Part shown: positions 52,869-63,006 of the stretch, one piece after another
Layout: every line of letters begins with the position of its first letter
How positions within the stretch are numbered: the first letter of the stretch is position 1
From: Halisarca cf. caerulea
Taxonomy: Eukaryota; Porifera; Demospongiae; Chondrillida; Halisarcidae
NCBI GenBank assembly: GCA_963170055.1
Contig: CAUJGJ010000188.1
Span: forward strand, 3,410,571-3,474,570
Direction of reading: 5' to 3'
Length of the DNA: 64,000 bases
The notes under the pieces: generated by a model
Told to the model about the DNA's origin: nothing
Databases searched by the model: none
The model's input: the letters and a program-made list of their open reading frames with translations, nothing else
Position numbers and translations under genes: made by a program

Positions 52869-54579
52869 CTAGGTCCACACTGACTCAGTCACACCATGGG
52901 GTTGCTCCACTTCCTTGCTATCACCTTCCGATCGGTTCGCTGTCTCCCTGGGAGCTTGCCCACAGCAGCACACACACCTGTTCTTACAACACCATTTGTA
53001 GAGATAGTACACAGGAAAGATCACCATAGGCAGCAAAGACAGGATGTAAATGATGACACCAAAGATAGCAGAGAATATAAAACCTGGAGAAGGCAGATAA
53101 GGTAATGAGGAAAAGAGCAGTGGGAACAAAAGCTGTGTAGAAACTGACACGAGAACAAGATAAAGGAGCATAAGACTTTCCCAGTAATTGTGCATGGCAT
53201 CCTTGAAAGGTTGAGCTATTGAGTGAGTGCCAAGAATCAAAACGAAGTAGAACGGGGTAGTGAAGGCCTGCATTTGGGGGTATGTGCTCAGTCCTGCATA
53301 CAAAGCCCACAACATCAAACGATGGACAAAGTATATGCCAGCAAACCACTTCATCCTGTCCTTGTACACTCCTTGAAACACATCAAACACTGGATCTAGT
53401 TTGGGAAAGCGAAGGAGAGATCTCCCCGTCAACTTGTGGAAGAGAGCAGGGATGGATGGATAGTAGATGAGGAAGAGGGGGGGGGGGCAGGAGGAAGGTT
53501 AAACAAATTACGGACAAAGAAAAATAGGTCCTAGCACACTCAGGTGGTTGACATGGTTCAACACAAGATTGTCCAAGTTGACGGCAACAAGTGGGGATTC
53601 CTTCCGATAAGATAAGAAAAGTAATAGCTACGAGGTCTCCATAGGCCAGGACAACAACAGAGCACAAACCGCGAACAACACCATTAACCTTCATTTTCTC
53701 CTCTCTGAAGTTTCTCACTGCTCTCCTCACCTTAGCCCAGGGAAGAAGACACTTCTGAAGTGGACAACTGGTACATTTGACCAACACAACAGCCAAGATA
53801 ACCAAAACAAAAGTTATAAAATGTTTTGGATATTCCAAAATGTAGTATCGAGCAAACAGTGGACGTGAATAGTGGTAAAAGCACAAAGAAGAAACCCAGC
53901 CATCGTAGAACTGAAACTGCAGGACAAGAAAAGACATGAACTTCCCAATGGGTGCACCCAGTGGGAGACATTGGTAGAAGAAGACAAAGGAGTGGTTAGG
54001 GCCCGAAGCAAGGTTGCAATCAAAGAAGATTATCAGGGGTACAAATACCAGCACAAGAAACCAACCAATGAACATCAGTGGCCAGTACTTGCCAGGCAAG
54101 AAGGAATTGCTGATTCCAGAATCCCCATGGCACAAACACCTATCAGCGTTAGGCACGGGCTGGGAAGCATTGCATGGGGTGTTGCATTGTGGCAATGGTC
54201 GAGGAAGACTGCAGAAGAAGGCTTCATCACCCTCGTGGAGGAAATACATGGGCCTACTACACTCAGTAAAATAACATGCTCTCCAGCAAAGATTGGCCAG
54301 AACACTACTATAATAACAATAACTAGTATTTGCACCAGTCACAGCAGACACTGTAGAGGAGCACTGAAAGTCCTTTTCCACAGTGCGAACACACGAGTCA
54401 CTTCCACTCTGGTTACCATAGCAAGCTGTTATATTGCAATTCACAAGAGAAAGTTGATCAGCACTTGGTGAAACAGATCCCAAAGTCGTGTCACAGCTTC
54501 CTTCAATCCTTATCCCTGCACAGATCCTGGCCATCACAGCTAGCAGCAGCAAGACAACCACACTCTTTAAGAACATCAT
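52869..54579 (-). pseudogene. P14: C-type copy with a one-base frameshift in a G run
   Basis: From ATG at 54579 the frame gives signal peptide (VLLLLAVMARICAG), C ectodomain with YYSSVLANLCWRACYF, TM1, NLASGPNHS and EEKMKVNGVVRGLC. At 53477-53487 there are eleven G where paralogs have gggggagggg (ten bases); the frame shifts and runs into a nonsense tail. In the other frame 52869-53432 continues the family (MTGRSLLRFPKLDPVFDVF to VTESVWT). Total length is 1711 bases, one more than P13. Also CLLPWAKV for CRLPWAKV. Homopolymer error in the assembly is a real alternative to a true mutation. Confidence 0.8.
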
Positions 54580-54929
54580 TTCTCCTTTGTTTGCATTCAA
54601 CACCAAATGAGCACCTGAAGCCTGTGGCCTGCACTATAAGTAACATTACTTATCTTAAAATCCTCATAATGGTCCGCAAAATGGTCTGTATCTACAATAT
54701 GTAACCCATCCCACACAAACCAGTTCCCATTACTAAAACGTATAGGTCTGCGTCTACGTACTGTTATGTACTATACATGTACAGTAATATCACACATAGA
54801 GATTTCTATCACTAAAATGGGTCTGTATCTTTGTATCATAGCACAAACGGGTTTCCATCACCACTGAGTCACTGATTTTCAGCTTGAGTCTACGTATATA
54901 GCTGTTGGCTGGTTGCCATTCCTTACTAC

Positions 54930-55093
54930 TACAGTGAAACCTCTCTTATCCAACACTCAATGGGACTGGAAATAATGCTGGATTAGGGGGATTCCGGATT
55001 ACAGAGTGACTCTTAGCATACTTTAACATGATGACTGTACCTCATGAGATGGTTGGATTGGAGAGAATGTCGGATTATAGAGGTTCCACTGCA
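54930..55093. mobile_element. CAGT-type MITE, duplicate of 50879-51057
   Basis: Starts TACAGTGAAACCTCTCTTAT and ends AGAGGTTCCACTGCA; about 15 bases shorter than its copy near the right end. Confidence 0.6.
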
Positions 55094-55289
55094 TGTACTG
55101 AGTACACTAGAGTACACACAAATGCTTCAATCTTGAACTCAATATTTCCATACAACTTACAAATGAAACAATGTATGTACGTACATATGCACTATACTGT
55201 ACATGTAGAATACAACAGCACGTGCATAATAGCACTATCATGTAACCTTTCTGTCATAATCACACAAACAGCAAACATGTGTACTTCAG

Positions 55290-55940
55290 GTATCAGGTAT
55301 CAGGTAACATTATTTAGACTGGGTAGCCTTTAGCCAATGGCTATTCTCCCAGGCGCCCAGTGAAAAGTAAAGAAACACAGTACAAAAACAAGACAGAGGG
55401 AATAAATCATGATGAAGTATAAAAACATGCATCAAGATTGTTAATTGGGTTCATTCATCAAGTAGTAAAATAAAATAAAAACTGAATATTGATTATAATG
55501 TATAAGCATGCTGTATAAGAAAGGGGAAAAACAAGAGTAGAAAATCATGCATATGCCAATACAAAGGTCAGTCCAGCAAGAGGTCCGCACATTTGGCAGA
55601 GAAGGTCCGGAAATCTTTCACCCCCCGGATGTCCGCAGGGAGGGATCGCCACATAGCAGCACCAGTAAAGCTGAATGACCTCTGCCCGAAGGATGATCTT
55701 GTGACCGGGAGGTTTAGTTGACTTGAAGAGTGAGACCGAGTATGATGGGAAGAGCTTGGAGCAGAGAAAAGCTGAGATAGATAGGATGGACAATGAGAAG
55801 AGAGGCACTTGAAGATAGTCTGCGAAAGATGAAGCTTCCTTCTGGAGGAAAGGGTGGATAGACCAAGGTCATGACGAGCGACTGAAGCAGAATAGTGTTT
55901 AGATCTACGAAGAATAGTACAGCAAGCAAAGTTCAATAAG
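55290..55940 (-). mobile_element. 5'-truncated L2/CR1-like LINE, second copy
   Basis: The minus-strand stretch 55568-55955 reads LESLLNFACC, RRKLHLSQTIFKCL, HCPSYLSQLFSAP, VTRSSFGQRSFSFTGAAMWR and SLPADIRG, the end of a non-LTR retrotransposon ORF2. The 3' untranslated part shares tttagccaatggctattctc with 24484-25180 and ends in tandem tacctga. The sister block at 51670 lacks it (aaatgtgtgcttggatggaa is continuous), so it arrived after duplication. Confidence 0.75.
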
Positions 55941-56132
55941 GATTCAAGGCTTGGATAGAAATATGTCAGAAATATACATTAACATGTGTACACCCTCACA
56001 CTGTGCAACTGAAAATGTACAATACGCGTATGTACAGAAACAGGAGTACTGGCTTCCATGCACCGTACACTACACATGCAGTGTAGGTTTGGGACACCTC
56101 AGGATTTCCCGAATACAGCCTGCGATACTGCA

Positions 56133-56456
56133 GGCCTGTAGCCAGGTTGAATTATGGGGGGGTTCTTTTGGACCAAAGTGGAACTCTTCGGTATGTAAAT
56201 GGCCATTGTGGTTGATTACGTTTTGTTGGACAGACAATCTGAGATTGAAGTATTTGGATACTAGCTTTATTTCAAGGATTGATGGAGTATATAGATTAAT
56301 CTAAAAAATAATTGTTATAGTAAGTTCTCATGAAATAAGGCTAGAATGTCTCTTTTATTTTCAGTGTTATTAGCCAAGTGGAACTGGCTTCTAAGTGGGG
56401 GGGGGGGGGGGGGGGGGGTGCTTCCGCACCCCCCGAACCCTCCCTGGCTACGGGCA
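56133..56456. mobile_element. MITE-like element with a 22-base G run
   Basis: Ends GCCTGTAGCCAGG and CCTGGCTACGGGC are inverted. The right half contains a G22 run (56397-56418) followed by gcaccccccgaaccctccct. It separates the gene fragment at 56473 from further downstream sequence. Confidence 0.45.
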
Positions 56457-56472
56457 TGTACTGTTAGCCCGT

Positions 56473-56635
56473 TCACGTCATCCCTGGAGAGGAAATAGCT
56501 GAGGTCCTCCTCACTACCCATGGCAGGTTGATTCAGGTGAACAAACACATTGTCCTTGAAGCACTTTGCCTTACAGCAGTAGTTGGCACAGTAGTATACG
56601 ATGACACCAAACAGAGGAAGAAGACCGAGAATGGG
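56473..56635 (-). pseudogene. Possible C-terminal fragment of a diverged membrane protein
   Basis: One minus frame reads PILGLLPLFGVIVYYCANYC, then CKAKCFKDN, VFVHLNQPAMGSEEDLSYFL and SRDDVNG. A hydrophobic helix followed by a Cys cluster and a polar tail resembles the end of the C-type copies (SLLPMVIFPVYYLYKWCCKN). Both sides are other repeat DNA: a MITE downstream, the duplicated block upstream. The 31-kb copy of that block lacks the fragment. It may be a remnant of a lost paralog or an exon of an unrelated gene. Confidence 0.35.
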
Positions 56636-57416
56636 TGCATGTTTCTATCCAACGGAGGTGAAAGCTCCAACAACTATAATACAGGTAATTCTGCTCCTAT
56701 GACAAAGTAGGAGCATGTTCACCAACCTCTTCTAGATATGAAACGCATCTTGTTTTTGCAATGGGGTCTGTACAAGACTATAATACCACAATATACAGTC
56801 ATATTAATAACTCAACTACATACATTGATTCTGGTTGCCTGAATAGTAGCCCCGGGCTCTTGATGCCCCAGATGAACACATACATCAAACTTTGCTTAGT
56901 AAGTACCTTGAAGGGAGGACAAAATCAGTACTTCCGATCAGAGGTACTGCACTTATAGCATATCACAACAGATTTGCGTATTGTATGCATAAGAGGGGAC
57001 AGAATGAGGAGTGCTCACTACCCAGGAGTATGTGTATACCAACCCAGGTACTTAACAAGTTTGCCAGTACAGATAGTGTCATTCTCAGACCCAAGTGGGT
57101 TTGGGAATGAGACCGTGTTGCAAATGACTGCCATTATGGCCAAACGTGTTTAGTAACTCAAGCACTAAAATAACAACTCCTACCTCTTCTTTATGGAGTT
57201 TGTTTGCTGTACTCAACACCTCCCCCAGCATGACTTAAGACACCACACACGGTCTAATTGGAAAAACAACTTAGGCTAGTGCCCGCAACAACTGTTTGAG
57301 CACCTATGCATTGGCTCTTCAAGCTCCCCCTGCACAGTTGGTTAGTGCTCCCTTGGGAGTCAATAACATCTACTTACTGTATGTCAATAAGGCAGTTTGG
57401 TGTAACAACAAAAAAT

Positions 57417-57604
57417 TACAGTCAAACCTCGTTAAAACGAACATTAAGGGACCCACAAAATTAGTTCTCGTCATCAGAAGTTCTTCTTATCAGGATATAG
57501 TAATACATGTACAGTACTACAGCAAACCAAACAGGGCTAGGAAACTAGTTTGTGGTAAGCGGAAAATTGTCTTACAGTGTTCTTTTTAGCGAGGTTCTAC
57601 TGTA
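57417..57604. mobile_element. CAGT-type MITE (cctcgttaaaacgaac subfamily), copy 2
   Basis: Starts TACAGTCAAACCTCGTTAAA and ends AGCGAGGTTCTACTGTA, TA-flanked; copy of 32001-32188. Confidence 0.65.
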
Positions 57605-58730
57605 TGTTAAATATACAAAGCACAATAAGAATACAGGTATCACAAGGGAGTCACAGTGATTGCACACAGGGAAGATGGATCAAAGGTCAAAGATGTACCT
57701 TTGACAGAATGGGACAGGTGGAACGGTTACAATGGCAAAGACTAAAAGTGACTGGGAATAAAAATGGCACCTGTCATTGTTTTTCACATGCATGTACAAA
57801 AACCAGCAAAATGAGGCAATTTCTGCAGTAGTTGCTCTAAATCTTCAAAGTACTGTTCACTCTGGCGTTATAGTTTAGTGTCACAATGTGAAACTATACA
57901 CACACACTCAGTAATCTACTACTATAAAGACTGACTTGTGAGCAATATACAGAATGTAATTCTGTTTCACATGCTGAGTGTCAAAATAAGTCCCAATACA
58001 AACTGTAATTCACAGCCTTGAAAGTACTATTTTTCAAATTCTGGTTAGTGTGGACGTTTTGGGATTTATTAGCAAACTCTAAAATTATAGTGACTGCACC
58101 TGGTGAGATGGTCAGATTATTGAGGTGCGACATTACAGCAGTTTCACTGAACCATAGAACTCTATATGTACTAGGCAGTGTAGGAAGAATACCTCAGATA
58201 TGTACACTCATACTGTAGCTATTCCTATAGTATATGTACAATAAAATAAGTCTAATACATTTGCATAATACAGAATATAATATTGACTAGTTGCCATGGG
58301 AACACTGAACAACAGGCAAAGCATAATATACCACACACAATCATAAACACAGTGAAAGGGAAAGTTTCAGTAGAAGACAGAACTATGAATGTCATTAATG
58401 AGGGAGCATAACAACCTCCCACAACACCATTAGGTGGACCCTGTTTGCTGTACAGACATCACAATAAATATGTAGTAAGCACTGAAGAAAAATACATCTA
58501 GCAGAAAACACACACATTTAACAAGAAGCCAAACTGAGAGAGATGCGTGTGCACACTTGGAATTTACAGGTCAATGTAAACCTCTAAATTATAAGACCCA
58601 ATACTACACATGTAAGGCATGGGACACACGTTACACATGCAACAATACATTTCTCATGACCTCGTATATGTACTGTAAGTGTGCACTTCTTGCTATACAA
58701 AAGCCTATGAGCTAGTGAACTAAATGCACA

Positions 58731-59880
58731 TGCAAGCAAGGAGGGTGTAAGGAAGCACCGTGCAAGGAGGAGGGAAGGAAGCACTGTGCAAGGAGGAGGG
58801 AAAGAAGCACCATGCAAGGAGGAGGGAAGGAAGCACCGTGCAAGGAGGAGGGAAAGAAGCACCATGTAAAGAAGATGGAAGGAAGCACCGTGCAAGGAGG
58901 GTGGAAGGAAGCACCATGCAAGGAGGATGGAAGGAAGCACCACGCAAGGAGGAGGGAAAGAAGCACCATGCAAGGAAGATGGAAGGAAGCACCGTGCAAG
59001 GAGGGTGGAAGGAAGCACCATGCAAGGAAGATGGAAGGAAGCACCATGCAAGGAGGAGGGAAAGAAGCACCATGCAAGGAGGAGGGAAGGAAGCACTGTG
59101 CAAGGAGGGTGGAAGGAAGCACCATGCAAGGAAGATGGAAGGAAGCACCGTGCAAGGAAGATGGAAGGAAGCACCGTGCAAGGAGGGTGGAAGGAAGCAC
59201 CATGCAAGGAGGAGGGAAAGAAGCACCATGCAAGGAGGAGGGAAGGAAGCACCGTGCAAGGAGGGTGGAAGGAAGCACCATGCAAGGAAGATGGAAGGAA
59301 GCACCATACAAGGAGGAGGGAAAGAAGCACCATGAAAGGAGGAGGGAAGGAAGCACCGTGCAAGGAAGATGGAAGGAAGCACCATGCAAGGAAGATGGAA
59401 AGAAGCACCATGCAAGGAAGATGGAAGGAAGCACCGTGCAAGGAGGGTGGAAGGAAGCACCATGCAAGGAAGATGGAAGGAAGCACCATGCAAGGAGGAG
59501 GGAAGGAAGCACCGTGCAAGGAAGATGGAAGGAAGCACCGTGCAAGGAGGAGGGAAGGAAGCACCATGCAAGGAAGATGGAAGGAAGCACCATGCAAGGA
59601 GGGTGGAAGGAAGCACCATGCAAGGAGGAGGGAAAGAAGCACCATGCAAAGAAGATGGAAGGAAGCACCATGCAAGGAGGAGGGAAGGAAGCACCATGCA
59701 AGGAGGAGGAAAAGAAGCACCATGCAATGAAGATGGAAGAAAGCACCATGTAAGGAGGGTGGAAGGAAGCACCATGCAAGGAGGGTGGAAGGAAGCACCG
59801 TGCAAGGAAGAGGGAAGGAAGCACCCTGCAAGGAGGAGGGAAGGAAACACCATGCAAGGAGGAGGGAAGGAAGCGCCATA
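58731..59880. repeat. 26-bp minisatellite, about 44 copies
   Basis: The unit is tgcaaggaggagggaaggaa followed by gcaccg or gcacca. Variants alternate between ggaggaggga, ggaagatgga and ggagggtgga and between atg and gtg. 26 bases shift the frame each unit, so long stop-free frames exist on both strands (up to 436 codons on minus); all are repeat artefacts. Sister flanks hold 1-4 copies at the same site. Confidence 0.95.
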
Positions 59881-60346
59881 CAATGATTAATCACAAGATG
59901 ATAATGAAATATGTAGAATTCAGCCTTTGCAGAGCTGGGTGCAAGCTACAACAATACTGTTGTCGGACAATATTACATGCATATAGTGGGTGTGGTTGTG
60001 ATTGCAATGCACATATGTACAATATGTACAATACTTAACAAACATATTGCCCCACTAAAACCATGCATGCACAAATGCTGAACGAAAGCATACAGCTGGA
60101 TTACACAATACACCCTTCAAATTATCTGCGCAGATATACACAGTACATTCTCACAGCATCAGAAGTTACCGTATTTCCAACTTGTAATACATTGTGTACT
60201 TCAATGACACATCACACTTGTGTAGTTCACTCAACTAGTGAACGGATGTCAACTGTATGTACCTTAACATAGTACAGAACGTATACTACCTAAGAACCAT
60301 ACTACGTACAGTAGGTTCAATAACTGGTAAGGTATAAAAACTAAAG

Positions 60347-61948
60347 TTATGTAGACCATTCCACTTCATGTAAGGGAGAATCCTCTTCTAGAACATGCTC
60401 TTCTTGAATTAGGGATTCCAGTTCGCCTTCTTCCCTTGAACAGAAGTTTTTAAGACTCGAGACACATCTTTGACAGCAATCACATTTGGAAAGGATCTTG
60501 TAACAGCAAAATACAAAGACAAGGAAACCAGGAAAGGCCAAGAGGATGGAAGAAAACACACCAATCAATATTCCAACTATTAATTCAGATTCATCATCCC
60601 CATAACTCACAAAAGCAGTGGATACACTCTGTACATAGGTATTGCCAATAGTCATAGACATGAGGGATAGATAAACAAGATACAAAGTCTCAAGATAATT
60701 ATGTTTTGGATTCTTGAAAGGCTGAAACAGACTGTGAATTGCAAGGATTACCACAAAGAAGAATGAAATGATCTCAGGTCGAGAGAGATACACTGCCCAC
60801 AAAATCATGAGGCAGAGGAAGTGTACTCCAGCGAACCACCTCATCTTGTCCTTGTACACTCCTTGAAACACATCAAACAATGGATCTAGTTTGGGAAAGC
60901 GAGGGAGAGATCTCCCTGTCAACTTGTGGAAGAGAGAAGGGATGGACGGATAGTAGATGAGGGAGAGAGGGAGGGGCAGGAGGAGGACCAGAACCACCAC
61001 TGAAGGAAACAAATGCCGAAGGCAAATATCTCTGAAAGCAGTAGCATGCGGATTAGCACAAGGAAATGGCTCACTGTCTTCAATGTAAACGTGGTAACAG
61101 CATGTGTCATCAGAATCCAAGACTTTACTTGATTCAATGATATATGTCATAGAAATGGCCACCAGATCACCATAGCTGAGGACAATGATGGAACAGATGG
61201 CGTGAATGAATGTACTACCAATGTGTTTCTCTCTGAAGTTCCTCACTGCTCTCCTCACCATAGCCCAGGGAAGACGGCACTTCTGAAGTGGGCAGCAGGT
61301 ACACTTGACCAGGAAAAATATAAGAAAGATGACAAATACTACAATGATATGTTTACAATACTCCAGAATAAATACCCTATAATCACCTATTGTAAACAAA
61401 TTCTGCATCACCAAGGTAGCTGTAAGGAATCCATACACAGAGACCAAAGGAGCACACTGGTAGAAGAAGACAAAGGAGTGATTAGGTCCAGAAGCAAGAT
61501 TGACATTGAAGAAGATAATGATGGGAACAAAAAGGAGTACCAAAACAAAACCAATCCACCCTTCGTATGTAGAGATGTATGTGACTGGAGAGGAGCCCAA
61601 AGACCCATAACAAAGACATTTTTTCAGTTGTGAACCACATTGCACCTGGCAGAAAGAAGAATTAAAATAAGATGGACCATAGCTCAGAGCACCTATGGTT
61701 GGAAAGCTGCCGTAAGCCGGATTACATCTCATCTGTGGTTCACATGTGTAGTTTCTTTCCCAGCTGTAGCACTTTTCAATGTTTCTGAAATTCTCATGAC
61801 AAGTCGTCACATTGCAGGAGGCAGAAACTTCATCCCAGCTGCCATAGGGCTTGGAAGTCAAATTACAGGTCAATCCTCCAGTGAAGTTCTGTCCACTGGA
61901 AATGCTGACTGCCACCAATACAATAAACAATATACCTGACAGGAACAT
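60347..61948 (-). CDS. P15: nine-pass Cys-rich receptor-like protein (B ectodomain, B tail)
   Basis: Open frame of 533 residues from ATG at 61948; upstream in-frame codons run into the palindromic promoter element, so are not used. Signal peptide 1-20. B ectodomain: CNLTSKPYGSWDEVSASCN, VTTCHENF, YTCEPQMRCNP, FCQVQCGSQLKKCLC; it is a few residues shorter than P11 around the second half. TM1 about 134-156, NLASGPNHS. Basic loop has Met for Lys (WAMVRRAVRNF). SIPSLFHKLTGRSLPRFPKL, DPLFDVFQG. Tail CDCCQRCVSSLKNFCSREEG ending PLHEVEWST. The only B-ectodomain gene besides P11 that is fully open. Function unknown. Confidence 0.85.
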   Translation of the reverse strand: MFLSGILFIVLVAVSISSGQNFTGGLTCNLTSKPYGSWDEVSASCNVTTCHENFRNIEKCYSWERNYTCEPQMRCNPAYGSFPTIGALSYGPSYFNSSFCQVQCGSQLKKCLCYGSLGSSPVTYISTYEGWIGFVLVLLFVPIIIFFNVNLASGPNHSFVFFYQCAPLVSVYGFLTATLVMQNLFTIGDYRVFILEYCKHIIVVFVIFLIFFLVKCTCCPLQKCRLPWAMVRRAVRNFREKHIGSTFIHAICSIIVLSYGDLVAISMTYIIESSKVLDSDDTCCYHVYIEDSEPFPCANPHATAFRDICLRHLFPSVVVLVLLLPLPLSLIYYPSIPSLFHKLTGRSLPRFPKLDPLFDVFQGVYKDKMRWFAGVHFLCLMILWAVYLSRPEIISFFFVVILAIHSLFQPFKNPKHNYLETLYLVYLSLMSMTIGNTYVQSVSTAFVSYGDDESELIVGILIGVFSSILLAFPGFLVFVFCCYKILSKCDCCQRCVSSLKNFCSREEGELESLIQEEHVLEEDSPLHEVEWST

Positions 61949-61987
61949 CACTTCTATGGTAATAAACAAACAGAGTGATCTATCGAC

Positions 61988-62017
61988 GCTTCGTTTTCGT
62001 TCGACGAAAAGTGAAGC
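61988..62017. promoter_or_regulatory. 30-bp palindrome upstream of P15
   Basis: Identical to 42976-43005, 40 bases before the P15 ATG. Further up, ttataaatagg (about 62046-62056; TATTTATAA on the minus strand) could be a TATA box. Confidence 0.5.
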
Positions 62018-62772
62018 AAGACGCAGTACCAACTAGATCCGAGATTATAAATAGGGGTGAATACGGGAAAGGCAGATGCTACGACCGCAAAGGGGAAAAA
62101 TGGCGTATCGGGTGACGTACGAGGGGAAATAGCAGCAGAATTGCACAGTATTCGAAGTGTTTTTATCCAGAATCTCTAAAATTTATGTCGATATCTAGTT
62201 TATAAATGTAGATTAGCCTCAAATCGCCATTCTCGACTGCGGTTGAACGGAAAGATGATGTGACGCAGAAGAAAAATAGCACTGAGACAACCCCTTGCGT
62301 GAAATTTTACGAGGTGCCACTAGCCTGGATTGGACTCAGTCTTGCCACCCCAGAATTACCTACCACAGCCTCTTTTCGCTGCGTCGATGAGTATCTATGC
62401 GTAGATATTCTCTGGGGGACAAACTATGCTAAGATTGCCTGACGTTGGTCTATTGTACTCGACAAAGGTATAAACAATCCTACTACATAGCCACAAGTTA
62501 AGGAGCCACAGAGCAGTACTGTACTCTTGAGGCTCAGAACAAACTACCCTGCTAACAGTTGGCACACGCTGTCATCAACACTTCTTTTCATTCCAATGTC
62601 ACCATAAAAGGGAAATCACAAACACAGTCCTCATCGTATGTCACAGCACTTGTGTATAGTTGACAGTGCATAAAGTACTTGTTCTATGTACAACAGCATT
62701 GAATACTCAATCAAACTACACTTGCATGATACTTATAAACTACAAAAAGCACAACAGAAGCTACACATGCAT

Positions 62773-62973
62773 CCGGAAATATTGGCGATCATTACATTTG
62801 GCGATTTGTGCAAGATCAGGCTGTAATGTAATATTGGTGGAAAATAAATTTGGCGGTTGCACAACAAGGACAAAGCATAATATGTAGGTCTATATAAATT
62901 TGGTGATAGAAATTTGGCGATTTTGATCCTGACTGCCAAACCGCCAAATCAGAAAAGTCGCCAATATTTCCGG
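62773..62973. mobile_element. About 200-bp MITE with CCGGAAATATTGGCGA ends
   Basis: Left CCGGAAATATTGGCGA and right TCGCCAATATTTCCGG are perfect inverted repeats of 16 bases. The interior repeats aaatttggcg in both orientations. The sister flanks of P13 and P14 (about 47420 and 52850) lack it: gagctacatatgaactatgc is continuous there. Confidence 0.75.
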
Positions 62974-63006
62974 GTATGCGTTATGTATGCATGCGTCCAC
63001 TTCAGT

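Larger units (their letters stand above)
54580..60346. other. Spacer P14-P15: duplicated blocks, LINE relic, gene fragment, minisatellite
   Basis: No intact gene. 54650-56090 parallels 50607-52100 but carries a LINE 3' end (55290-55940). 56133-56456 is an element with a G22 run; 56473-56635 is a possible C-terminal gene fragment; 56640-58015 duplicates 31030-32600; 58030-60346 is the B-type 3' flank, in which the minisatellite is enlarged to over 1.1 kb. Confidence 0.6.
61949..63006. other. Spacer P15-P16: B promoter, empty site, MITE
   Basis: Contains the B palindrome and the empty target gtgacgtac (62112-62120) of the 43118 element. 62130-62480 is unique and has a 60-codon plus ORF without recognisable features. 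62490-62760 and 62985-63006 are the C-type 3' flank, split by a MITE. Confidence 0.6.

Noticed and set aside
58584..59894. Long open frames on both strands, up to 436 codons
   Set aside because: They consist of the 26-bp minisatellite read through a unit that is not a multiple of three and lacks stops.
62260..62442. 60-codon plus ORF as a small gene
   Set aside because: No start context, domain, paralog or neighbour supports it; it lies in unique spacer DNA.
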